From NCBI GenBank assembly GCA_005799065.1, contig SYHW01000041.1:1-40405 (forward strand): a stretch of 40,405 nt of DNA, written 5' to 3'. The notes under the pieces were generated by a model that saw only the letters and a list, made by a program, of their open reading frames with translations, did no database searches and was not told where the DNA came from. Positions 17,854-25,896 of this stretch are shown here, one piece after another (position 1 is the stretch's first letter; each line of letters opens with the position of its first letter). Made by a program: the position numbers and the translations under genes. The DNA comes from Bacteroidota bacterium (GTDB lineage Bacteria > Bacteroidota > Bacteroidia > UBA7662).

Positions 17854-18795
17854 ATGAACCACAGCACCCTTGTAATAGGCCTCTTATGCGTATGGCTATT
17901 GACAGGCTGTCGCGATCAATCAGAACGTGTACTCCGCATCGATGGTTCGAGTACCCTATTCCCCTTAGCAGAGGCCATCAGCGAATCGTATAGCCGAACC
18001 TATCCTGATCGCAAGGTGGTGGTAGGACTATCGGGCACCGGGGGCGGCTTTCGAAAACTATCGCGCGGTGAAATAGACATCTGTATGGCGTCGCGGCCCT
18101 TGGGTTCGGGCGATCCACAAGAACTAACGGAGGAGCTGCGTTCTGGCCGACTCCGTGAAGTAGCCGTAGCGCGTGATGCAGTGGTGGTAGCCGTGCATCC
18201 CCTAAACCCCTGGGTCGATGCCATCGACTCAGTGTCGCTCGCACGCATTTGGCACAGTGACCGCCAGGGAAAGCCAGCTTATTGGTCAGAATTAAACCCA
18301 GATGCCCCTAGAGTACCCATAAACCTATACGGACCCGGCCCTGGTTCTGGAACATTTGATTTTTTTACCCGTCAGATTCTTGGGCAGGCCGGACATGGAA
18401 GAGGAGATTATTCGGCCAACGAGATCGACGCCATGACCGTGGCCGGAATTGCAGGTGATCGACTCGCACTGGGATACTTTGGATATACCTATTATCTCAA
18501 CAATAGAAATCGTGTTAAAGCACTCGGCATCGAGGTACCAACGGCCCTTGGGGGAGGATTTGCGCTTCCAAGCGCCGAAAATGTCGACAACGGACGCTAC
18601 CAGTTACTTTCGCGATACCAATACCTCTATGTGCGTTCCGATGACCCATCGAAGGCACATATAGATGCCTATGTACGGTTTTTTTTGATGAATCTCTCCA
18701 GCCAAAGATTGGTGGGGTCTTATTTGCCTTTAAAACAGGAGATGCATCGCGATCAACTCCAATATTGGAGCAGAAGTGAATCGAAACAACCATGA
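17854..18795 (+). CDS. pstS: Phosphate ABC transporter substrate-binding lipoprotein
   Basis: 313 residues. Lipobox 'WLLTGCRD' near residue 20, then the phosphate-binding signature 'DGSSTLFPLAEAISE' and 'GLSGTGGGFRKLSRGEIDICMASRP', with 'GPGPGSGTFDFF' in the second lobe. It captures inorganic phosphate outside the inner membrane and hands it to PstCA. First gene of pstSCAB; its TGA overlaps the pstC ATG (ATGA). It resembles the PstS/SphX type of periplasmic binding protein. Confidence 0.94.
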   Translation: MNHSTLVIGLLCVWLLTGCRDQSERVLRIDGSSTLFPLAEAISESYSRTYPDRKVVVGLSGTGGGFRKLSRGEIDICMASRPLGSGDPQELTEELRSGRLREVAVARDAVVVAVHPLNPWVDAIDSVSLARIWHSDRQGKPAYWSELNPDAPRVPINLYGPGPGSGTFDFFTRQILGQAGHGRGDYSANEIDAMTVAGIAGDRLALGYFGYTYYLNNRNRVKALGIEVPTALGGGFALPSAENVDNGRYQLLSRYQYLYVRSDDPSKAHIDAYVRFFLMNLSSQRLVGSYLPLKQEMHRDQLQYWSRSESKQP

Positions 18796-19691
18796 AGAAT
18801 AGAGAACGCGCTGCTGGCTGGTTGATGGGTGCCTTAAGTTGGGCCAGCCTGGGCATCACTTTCATTTTTCTATGGTTGTTCACTCAGCTTTCTCTTCCAT
18901 TCTTTTATCAATTGAACTGGGTTGCGTTTTTTACCTCCACACAATGGACACCGCTCTATGAGGTTAAAGCCTTTGGGATTCTGCCTTTGCTTACGGGCAC
19001 TTTGATGTGTTGTTTGATCGCGCTGTTCGTGGCACTTCCGGTAGGCCTATCGACTGCGGTATTTTTACAAGAATTTGCATCTTCTTGGATAAAGGAACTG
19101 GCCCTTGGGGCGCTGCATGTATTGTCGGTGACCCCTTCGGTGGTTTATGGCTTTCTGGCCTTACACTGGCTCACACCACTGCTTCAGCGGTTCATTCCTC
19201 ACCTTCAAACCTATAATGCCCTGGTGCCCGGAGTGCTTATGGGCATTATGATTTTACCCATCATCACCTCCATCACCCGAGAAGCCATGCAAGCCATGCC
19301 GAGTAGCTTGCGGGATGAAGCGGAGGCTATGGGTGCTTCGCGCTGGCAAATTGTGCGTATGCTGCTTTTGCCTTATTCTCGTAGGGGTATCGCTGCCGCT
19401 GCTATGTTGGCATTGTCGCGTGCCCTTGGCGAAACAATGATTGTGTCTATTGCAGCCGGGCAACATGCTGGCCTCACTTTAAATCCTTTAGAAGCTACCC
19501 AAACAGCGAGCAGTTATATTCTCCAGCTGAGCTTAGGGGATGTAGGCCACGATTCAACCGAATATTCATCTCTTTTCGCCGTAGCATTGAGTTTGTTTGT
19601 TTTTACCTATCTACTCAATTTGATCGGATACCGATTGGGCCGATCCCTCACCCATCTTTCTTATTTGGCTAAAGAACATGCGCCCATTTAG
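18792..19691 (+). CDS. pstC: Phosphate ABC transporter permease PstC
   Basis: 299 residues with six membrane helices. The EAA loop that docks the ATPase is 'REAMQAMPSSLRDEAEAMGASRWQIVRMLLLP', followed by 'ALSRALGETMIV', both characteristic of PstC. Overlaps pstS by four bases and pstA by 14, which supports coupled translation. Forms the membrane channel with PstA. Confidence 0.95.
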   Translation: MKNRERAAGWLMGALSWASLGITFIFLWLFTQLSLPFFYQLNWVAFFTSTQWTPLYEVKAFGILPLLTGTLMCCLIALFVALPVGLSTAVFLQEFASSWIKELALGALHVLSVTPSVVYGFLALHWLTPLLQRFIPHLQTYNALVPGVLMGIMILPIITSITREAMQAMPSSLRDEAEAMGASRWQIVRMLLLPYSRRGIAAAAMLALSRALGETMIVSIAAGQHAGLTLNPLEATQTASSYILQLSLGDVGHDSTEYSSLFAVALSLFVFTYLLNLIGYRLGRSLTHLSYLAKEHAPI

Positions 19692-20568
19692 TCTGTTTGC
19701 TTTCTTTGAAAGAATGGAACATGGGCTGGCACAGCTCGTGCGTGGCGGCTTGGGATTGGCCGTTAGACTTATGACCATGACCATTATTTTACTGGCTTTG
19801 GTTTGGTTGGGCTATCTATTTTGGATCGGCAAGGCGCGCTTGAATACCGAATTTCTGTTTGGTTTCAATTCGGTGGTGGCGGGTAAAGCCGGGGTCTACC
19901 CAGCCCTCATGGGCAGCCTTTGGCTTCTTCTTATGGTGTTTTTGCTGTCTTTTCTGCCGGGCTTGGCCATAGCGGTTCATCTCGAGCGTGGGCACACGGG
20001 CCGGCGGGCCAAGCACTTCATTTCACTGAACCTATCCAATCTGGCTGGGGTGCCCTCGGTGGTGTATGGGTTGGCTGGGCTGGAATTATTTGCGCGGCAA
20101 CTGGACTTGGGCATTTGCTTGCTCAGCGCTTCGCTTACGCTCTCACTCATGGCCCTTCCCACGGTGATCATCACATGCCGCGAAGCCATTAGACGTGTGC
20201 CGGCTGAACTTGAGGATGGAGCAGTCGCACTCGGTGCCACTCCGCTGCAGGCCTTATGGTTCCAGATCCTTCCCGCAGCCTTTCCGGGCATTTTATCGGG
20301 CGTTATGCTCTCGATCAGTCGGATTGTTGGCGAAGCCGCTCCTCTTCTTGTATTGGGTGCTGTGGCTTTTGTTCCTTATGCCCCGAGTTCTGTATGGGAT
20401 TACTTCACCTTACTCCCTGTTCAGATCTTTTTTTGGTCGAATCAATCTCAGCCCGATTTTGCACCCAATGCGGCGGCAGCCGTGGTGATATTACTCGGAA
20501 TAACCCTTATTTTTCATCTTTTGGCCCTATGGATCCGCAACCGCTGGAAAAAACGAATCCTTCTTTAG
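19678..20568 (+). CDS. pstA: Phosphate ABC transporter permease PstA
   Basis: 296 residues, six helices. The PstA-type EAA loop reads 'CREAIRRVPAELEDGAVALGATPLQALWFQILP' and is followed by 'GVMLSISRIVGEAAPLLVLGA'. The ATG at 19678 lies within the last codons of pstC. Its 3' end overlaps pstB by 40 bases, unusually long for an operon junction. Confidence 0.95.
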   Translation: MRPFSLFAFFERMEHGLAQLVRGGLGLAVRLMTMTIILLALVWLGYLFWIGKARLNTEFLFGFNSVVAGKAGVYPALMGSLWLLLMVFLLSFLPGLAIAVHLERGHTGRRAKHFISLNLSNLAGVPSVVYGLAGLELFARQLDLGICLLSASLTLSLMALPTVIITCREAIRRVPAELEDGAVALGATPLQALWFQILPAAFPGILSGVMLSISRIVGEAAPLLVLGAVAFVPYAPSSVWDYFTLLPVQIFFWSNQSQPDFAPNAAAAVVILLGITLIFHLLALWIRNRWKKRILL

Positions 20569-21320
20569 GTGATAAAATCAGCGTTTCGGGCGTAAACGTT
20601 TGGTATGCAGCCCAACAAGTGCTGTTTGATTTGTCTATTGCCATCAGGCCCTGTGCGGTAACGGCCATCATTGGCCCTTCGGGTTGTGGCAAAACCACCC
20701 TTTTGCGTCTGATGAATCGGATGAATGACCGGGTGCCGGGTGCCCGGATGACAGGGCTCATTCGGATGGATGGACGCGATATTTATGGACCCGAAGTGCA
20801 GGTCTCTGAGCTACGCAAGCGTGTTGGCATGGTTTTTCAAAAACCAAACCCATTTCCTGGCTCAATTTTTGACAACATCACTTTTGGCCTAAAAATAAGG
20901 GGCATGGTCCTGCGATCATTTTTGGATGATCGGGTCGAACGTACCTTGAGGCAGGTGCACCTCTGGGATGAGGTAAAAGACAAGTTGAAGACTTCCGCGC
21001 TTAATTTGTCGGGCGGTCAACAACAGCGATTATGCTTGGCCAGGGCATTGGCCGTGGAACCTTCCGTGCTCTTGATGGATGAACCCGCGTCGAGTCTAGA
21101 CCCCATCAATACAGCCCGAATCGAGGAGCTCATCGTTCAGCTGAAGGCCCAGCATACCATTGTAATGGTCACCCATAACATGCAGCAAGCCGGGCGAACG
21201 AGTGATGTTACTGCTTTTCTGCACAAAGGAAGACTGATTGAACTTGCGGATACCGCCACTTTTTTCACCAACCCCAAAAGCCCAAGCACTCAGGACTACA
21301 TCACAGGGCGATTTCGTTAA
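20529..21320 (+). CDS. pstB: Phosphate ABC transporter ATPase PstB
   Basis: 263 residues from ATG 20529, the only ATG giving the family N-terminus; a longer frame from 20256 runs through pstA. Walker A 'GPSGCGKTT', Q-loop 'MVFQKPNPFP' (typical of PstB), signature 'LSGGQQQRLCLARAL', Walker B 'LLMDEPASSLDP', and H-loop 'VTHNMQQA'. Powers phosphate import. No phoU follows: the next gene is convergent, 20 bases away. Confidence 0.97.
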   Translation: MDPQPLEKTNPSLGDKISVSGVNVWYAAQQVLFDLSIAIRPCAVTAIIGPSGCGKTTLLRLMNRMNDRVPGARMTGLIRMDGRDIYGPEVQVSELRKRVGMVFQKPNPFPGSIFDNITFGLKIRGMVLRSFLDDRVERTLRQVHLWDEVKDKLKTSALNLSGGQQQRLCLARALAVEPSVLLMDEPASSLDPINTARIEELIVQLKAQHTIVMVTHNMQQAGRTSDVTAFLHKGRLIELADTATFFTNPKSPSTQDYITGRFR

Positions 21321-21340
21321 TCAGCCGGAGGGGAACGGGT

Positions 21341-21904
21341 TCATTTGGTTTCTTTGTGTTTGACCACCGTCTTCCCTTGAAGCACGTCCAAAATATCTTG
21401 AATTTCTGTGTTTTGATGAAGACTTTGTAAAAATTTTCGTTGCGAATTGAATACGTAAACCGAAGGGATATACATTTCACCAAAATATTGATAAAACCGT
21501 GCCTGCTCATCCCGGCAAAGGTAGACCGATGGATGCGCGGCCAATCCTGTTTCCTGTGCATAAGCCTTGGCCTCATGGGCTGGTGCCCGCGACACAAAAA
21601 CCCATTGAATGGCGTCGATTTCTGATGATGAAGTCGCCAATTCTTTTCCCAATTTCCGGCAATGACCGCAGTCTGGCCCGTAATAAACGACCACAACCGG
21701 CCCATTTCTGAGCAGATCAGCGCTGCATTTACCCTTTCCTTCCAGCAACGGAAATTCGAATTCGGGTAAGCGCAACAGCTTTCCTTGCGTGTCGAATACC
21801 GGCCTCGTTTGCTGCCAGTATATGTAGAGTTGAAACAAAAGGAATACAGCTGCAAAAAACACAGCTATGGGAAGTGCATGGGTGCGTAGCGGTGATCGGG
21901 CCAT
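21341..21904 (-). CDS. Membrane-anchored thioredoxin-like protein
   Basis: 187 residues from ATG 21904; a frame 29 codons longer begins at 21991 but puts a hydrophilic extension before the anchor. One N-terminal helix (~10-30), then a thioredoxin fold facing the periplasm with the active site 'YYGPDCGHCRK' (CGHC, the DsbA/PDI-like pair) and 'YIPSVYVFN' holding the cis-Pro. Likely a disulfide reductase or oxidase or a peroxiredoxin-like redoxin; no partner gene is adjacent. It is divergent from 22006 and convergent with pstB. Confidence 0.83.
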   Translation of the reverse strand: MARSPLRTHALPIAVFFAAVFLLFQLYIYWQQTRPVFDTQGKLLRLPEFEFPLLEGKGKCSADLLRNGPVVVVYYGPDCGHCRKLGKELATSSSEIDAIQWVFVSRAPAHEAKAYAQETGLAAHPSVYLCRDEQARFYQYFGEMYIPSVYVFNSQRKFLQSLHQNTEIQDILDVLQGKTVVKHKETK

Positions 21905-21914
21905 GGGTTGGTAT

Positions 21915-21964
21915 AGACGTAACGGACTCAAAAACTCAAATTTATGCGGATAACACTTACGTCT
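21915..21964. promoter_or_regulatory. Inverted repeat in the 21905-22005 divergent gap
   Basis: AGACGTAA (21915-21922) and TTACGTCT (21957-21964) are a perfect 8-bp inverted repeat with a 34-base spacer. Pairing can extend outward (GTAT / ATAC) past a 3-base bulge. It could be an operator pair or, if transcribed, a stem in the leader of the thioredoxin-like gene. Confidence 0.45.
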
Positions 21965-22005
21965 GCCATACGGATGCAGATTTGTGACCACCCGATTTTT
22001 GCATC

Positions 22006-22806
22006 ATGCGTTCAGGGCTATTGATCTTGGGTTTGGTTTCGTTTGGGTGTTCTGGTCAACCGGCAGTGGTTGGTGGTGGTGAACTCTGGGCAGGGGGGAT
22101 CAGCATTCCTTGGTTTGGGGCGCAGGCTGCACGCGACTTCCCACAAGGTACACCGAAGACTGCTGGCTATGCCCTGGGCATTTCTGCGGGACAAACCTCG
22201 CACGGTCTGGCTCCAGAATTTATGGCATTGGGCATTCATCGTCGATATAAGGTTTTTCACGCGGCTGTGCTCGGTAGTGCATTAGGAGACCCACTCTATT
22301 CGGAGTACGGTTTTGGCGTGAGGAGCGGATTATCTACCCCAAAGTGGGCACTCGGATTGGGACTCGACAGATCCAGGCGAAAAATTGAACATCGCGTTCG
22401 AACAGGGTCCACAATCAGTGCAGGACTCAGTCTGTTCTGGGATCAAAATACCAGCCTTCATCTTCGATCCTCTTTCTTGGCCAGGCAAAGCCTCGACGAC
22501 CCCCTTTTTGCAGATGGTTTTTCGTCGGCCTGGCTCATCAACCATAAAATGGGTCGGACCCTACTTATGGGTTTCCTTCAACAATGGGAAACCAAGGGTT
22601 GGGACGCCGGGATCGCTTGTTTATTCGAATTGGCTCCGAATTGGGAAGCCATGGTATGTGGTTCCTCCTTATGGAAGCGATTTAGTTTAGGCCTGAAAGG
22701 ACATTACAAAAGTTGGCATATTTCTGTTTCAGGCATGATTTCTCCTCTGCCCTCCCCCGGCAGCCTTATTGACCTACAATTTGAACCCGAAAACCGATCG
22801 CCTTAA
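22006..22806 (+). CDS. Hypothetical envelope protein, possible outer-membrane barrel
   Basis: 266 residues. The signal sequence (hydrophobic 3-15) ends in 'SFGCSGQ', a poor lipobox, so it may be a lipoprotein or cut by signal peptidase I. The mature part alternates hydrophobic and polar residues in short strands with many Gly, Trp and Tyr (for example 'ALGLGLDRSRRKI', 'GLSLFWDQNTSLHLR'), as in small barrels of the PorP/SprF kind, but I cannot assign the family. The TAATG overlap with the following gene indicates one transcript and a possible shared complex. Confidence 0.7.
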   Translation: MRSGLLILGLVSFGCSGQPAVVGGGELWAGGISIPWFGAQAARDFPQGTPKTAGYALGISAGQTSHGLAPEFMALGIHRRYKVFHAAVLGSALGDPLYSEYGFGVRSGLSTPKWALGLGLDRSRRKIEHRVRTGSTISAGLSLFWDQNTSLHLRSSFLARQSLDDPLFADGFSSAWLINHKMGRTLLMGFLQQWETKGWDAGIACLFELAPNWEAMVCGSSLWKRFSLGLKGHYKSWHISVSGMISPLPSPGSLIDLQFEPENRSP

Positions 22807-25013
22807 TGAGAAAACCACACGCTTTTCTTTTACTTCTCTTTCATTGGCTGCCAATAATCGGTGTATGGGCCCAAACCCCAACAAGCGGTACGCGACCACA
22901 ACCCGAAACCGCTGACACGTCGCATGTACTTTCGGGTTCCGACGACTTCTCAAGCGAGGAATTACTTGATGTACCCGAAAATCTGGAGTGGATACCCCTC
23001 GAGCAATTCGATGAACGAATGATGCAGATCGATGAGACTAATTTCATCCAAAAAGCAATCAACCTGTGCAGCATATCGTGGGACGAATTGGTTGGCTCTG
23101 GCCTACTGTCAACGCTTCAGGCCAGTGCTTGGGTGGCTTACCGCAAGTTATACGGCTGTCCGTCTGCATGGTATGAGCTTCAGGCCGTTCATGGCTTCGA
23201 CACGGCACTCATTCGAATGCTCAGTAAAAAAACAACCCTCGAACCGGAAATTTCATTTCATTCGCTGGGATACAGCCTTCAACATGGCCGCGCAACCCTT
23301 ATGCTGCGCAGCACACGGAATTTATCTGGCCTCCGAGGGTATGAGCCGGGTGATGGAGACCGTCCAGGTTTCAGTGCGTACAGGGGTGGACCACAAGCCC
23401 ATTTATGGCAAATTCGCCATTCGGGTTACCGCCACCGATTGGTCCTGAGCCTTCCCAAAGTACAGGGTGCATACGGGATGGGCCAATTGGGTGGTGGGAT
23501 GATGATGACCTCCGATCATGGTCTTCCAAGAGCTACTGGCGTGGCGGTGGGCGACTATCATCTACGGATTGGACTTGGTCTGTCTTGGAATACGGGCATG
23601 TCGGGTTCATTGACCTCCGGTATCATGGGATTGCGTTGGATGGGACAATCGATGGGCGTGGCGTCTGGAACAGCAACTTCGGTTCAGCTCAGGGGTATTT
23701 CCTTTCAAAAGGAACTCAAGAAGGGCATCAGTGTTTTGGCTTGGTCGGCGTACCAGCGGCCCGACGTCCGGTTGTTGTATGGTTCAGACAGCAGCCAGGT
23801 CTTGATCGGTAGTTTACCCCTCGGCGGAATGACACGTACACAAACAGAATGGCAAGGTCGAAAGGGCAGCACGTTTCAGTCATACGGAATGAGCGTAATG
23901 AAAGAATACAAACAGTTTAAAATAATGATTTACAGTAGTTTATATAAATATAATCTAGGATTCACTTCGAAGAATCTGCCGTGGCCATCCAGTATTGTAC
24001 CGCCTCAGAAAAACGAATTGACGGGTCTATCATACCACCACTCCGGCAGACGATGGGAGTGGAGTGGCGAATGGTCATTCAGCGGAGTCAACGGATTGTC
24101 GACGCTGCAGCAGCTGATTCTGGCACCGCACGCCCGTTTGCAAACCGCATGGATCGGCCGCCGCTTTGCCCCTGGAGCGGCCCCACCCTTTGCAGGTGCT
24201 CTGGGCCGACAATCATCACCAATCAATGAAGAGGGATTTACTTGGATGACCCAACGGTTGGGTAAAGGCCGCAGTCGTATGCTGTGCGTGGCCGATTTTT
24301 ATCGACACCCCATGCCCCGTTTTGGCACACCGCTTTCGGCGCATGGCCATCGGATCAACTTACAATATGAATGGTGGCCCCATCGGGAACATCAATTATT
24401 GGGCCGTCTGGATGTGCGAAAAGAATGGGGAGGCCAAAATCTTGGACTTAGCCTACCCTCCATATCTGATCAGGAACAAAAATCTTGGGTAATGAGCTGG
24501 ATACATCAGTCGAGGCAATCCCCCATCCGAGAGTGCCGCGTCAGATTAGATGGACGAACGAATACAACGAATCAGACACCATATTTGGTGCGTTCTGTAG
24601 CGTTTTCAACCCGAATTCGATGGGTAGTGGGGCCTTGGCGCTTGAGTGTTCAGCAGGCATGGGTGAACGCACAGGAGGCCACAGGAGCATTCTATTTCTT
24701 TGAACCAGCCCCTCGTTTTGCATCGGGTATGTCGTCTGTGTCGGGCAGGGCAGTCCGACAAGTATTCCTCGCTGAGTACCGAATATCGCCAGCATTACGC
24801 GCCTGGATACGTTTTGACCGCACGCGCTACCACGATCGGGAACATGCGGGCAGTGGCTGGGAAATGACATCGGGTCCGTTTAGAGCAGCCTGTACCCTTC
24901 AGCTTTTATGCAGTCTGTCAGGTCCGCGCACCTTCACTCATGAAAAAATCGCTCATTGGCATGAAAATCCGCTACAGGAACCGAATGATGCCGTTCCAAC
25001 TGATCCGAAATAA
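22806..25013 (+). CDS. Helix-hairpin-helix outer-membrane beta-barrel protein
   Basis: 735 residues. Signal peptide 1-22 (cut near 'VWAQ'). Residues ~80-140 carry a helix-hairpin-helix segment ('SGLLSTLQASAWVAYRKLYG' followed by 'YELQAVHGFD'), of the kind found in ComEA-like DNA-binding proteins. The remaining ~590 residues are barrel-like with alternating strands and Gly/aromatic content. This architecture recurs in Bacteroidota, where it is annotated only as HhH-domain protein. A role in DNA uptake or surface DNA binding is inference. The start overlaps the previous stop (TAATG). Its last 80 bases lie antisense to the end of ppx. Confidence 0.8.
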   Translation: MRKPHAFLLLLFHWLPIIGVWAQTPTSGTRPQPETADTSHVLSGSDDFSSEELLDVPENLEWIPLEQFDERMMQIDETNFIQKAINLCSISWDELVGSGLLSTLQASAWVAYRKLYGCPSAWYELQAVHGFDTALIRMLSKKTTLEPEISFHSLGYSLQHGRATLMLRSTRNLSGLRGYEPGDGDRPGFSAYRGGPQAHLWQIRHSGYRHRLVLSLPKVQGAYGMGQLGGGMMMTSDHGLPRATGVAVGDYHLRIGLGLSWNTGMSGSLTSGIMGLRWMGQSMGVASGTATSVQLRGISFQKELKKGISVLAWSAYQRPDVRLLYGSDSSQVLIGSLPLGGMTRTQTEWQGRKGSTFQSYGMSVMKEYKQFKIMIYSSLYKYNLGFTSKNLPWPSSIVPPQKNELTGLSYHHSGRRWEWSGEWSFSGVNGLSTLQQLILAPHARLQTAWIGRRFAPGAAPPFAGALGRQSSPINEEGFTWMTQRLGKGRSRMLCVADFYRHPMPRFGTPLSAHGHRINLQYEWWPHREHQLLGRLDVRKEWGGQNLGLSLPSISDQEQKSWVMSWIHQSRQSPIRECRVRLDGRTNTTNQTPYLVRSVAFSTRIRWVVGPWRLSVQQAWVNAQEATGAFYFFEPAPRFASGMSSVSGRAVRQVFLAEYRISPALRAWIRFDRTRYHDREHAGSGWEMTSGPFRAACTLQLLCSLSGPRTFTHEKIAHWHENPLQEPNDAVPTDPK

Positions 25014-25860
25014 TTCCGTCCTTCAATCCGAGTCCGGATACCGTAATTTTATTGACCTCAGATGCCTTCATGATTTGAGAATAGAGGGTGCAAGCCGGCA
25101 AGATGATATCCGCCCGGTCTGCATTGAGACCCCAGAGCTCCATCCGCTGTTTCAAGGTTAAAGAGCCCAAAATACCTTGAAGTGCATCGAGTTGTTTCCG
25201 CGTCGCAAACTTTCCTTTTTTCATCTCCAGCAAGTCGAATACCTTATTGATGTTCCCGCCGGTACCCAGAATGTATTTTGGACTGTGAACTCTAATTTGC
25301 GCACGAACCCACTGCTTCATTTCTTGCAGTACAAGCTCAGTTGCTCGCTCCCCTTGCAACAAACGAACGGCGCCCACCTCGAATGACTGACTCAGCCTTA
25401 CGGTATTGCCATTGAGCAAACTAATTTCTGTTGAACCACCCCCAACATCCACCAGCAACACGTTTTTTTCAGACTCCAACAGCGCAAAGTGTGCCGAGTA
25501 GATTAACCGAGCTTCTTCTGCCCCACTGATGACATCAAGCTTGATCCCCGAGGACTTTTCTATGTTGGAACATATTTCACGGGCATTTATGGCCTCTCGT
25601 AAAGCTGATGTAGCACATGCTCTGTAATCCTGAACCCCAAACAGCCGCATCAGCTCAGCGAACACTTTAAAAATCTCTAAGATTCGATCGGCCTTGGCCG
25701 CCTCCACCATTCCCGTTTTAAAAACATCCTCGCCTAGTCTTAGTGGTATTCTAACAAATTCGAGCACTTTAACATCGGTGCGAGCCTGTTTTTGGGGGAA
25801 GAATCGGCAGATATAGAGTCGAGCGGCATTGGAACCGATATCGATGGCGGCAACGATCAT
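24934..25860 (-). CDS. ppx: Exopolyphosphatase, Ppx/GppA family
   Basis: 308 residues, the short form with only the two actin-like ASKHA lobes. Phosphate loops 'AIDIGSNAARLYI' (5-17) and 'VDVGGGSTEISLL' are clear, with 'ILGTGGNINKVFDL' in lobe two. It splits orthophosphate from polyphosphate ends or hydrolyses pppGpp; the short form cannot be assigned to one activity by sequence alone. Last gene of the sixA-ppk1-ppx unit, 36 bases after ppk1. Its last 80 bases overlap the end of the convergent barrel gene. Confidence 0.92.
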   Translation of the reverse strand: MIVAAIDIGSNAARLYICRFFPQKQARTDVKVLEFVRIPLRLGEDVFKTGMVEAAKADRILEIFKVFAELMRLFGVQDYRACATSALREAINAREICSNIEKSSGIKLDVISGAEEARLIYSAHFALLESEKNVLLVDVGGGSTEISLLNGNTVRLSQSFEVGAVRLLQGERATELVLQEMKQWVRAQIRVHSPKYILGTGGNINKVFDLLEMKKGKFATRKQLDALQGILGSLTLKQRMELWGLNADRADIILPACTLYSQIMKASEVNKITVSGLGLKDGIISDQLERHHSVPVADFHANERFFHE

Positions 25861-25896
25861 TCTTTATTTATTTAATTTCAGAACACAACGAACAGA

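Noticed and set aside
20256-20528. Longer N-terminus for PstB
   Set aside because: The 91 extra residues are Cys/Ser-rich noise read through pstA in another frame. PstB proteins begin shortly before the Walker A motif.
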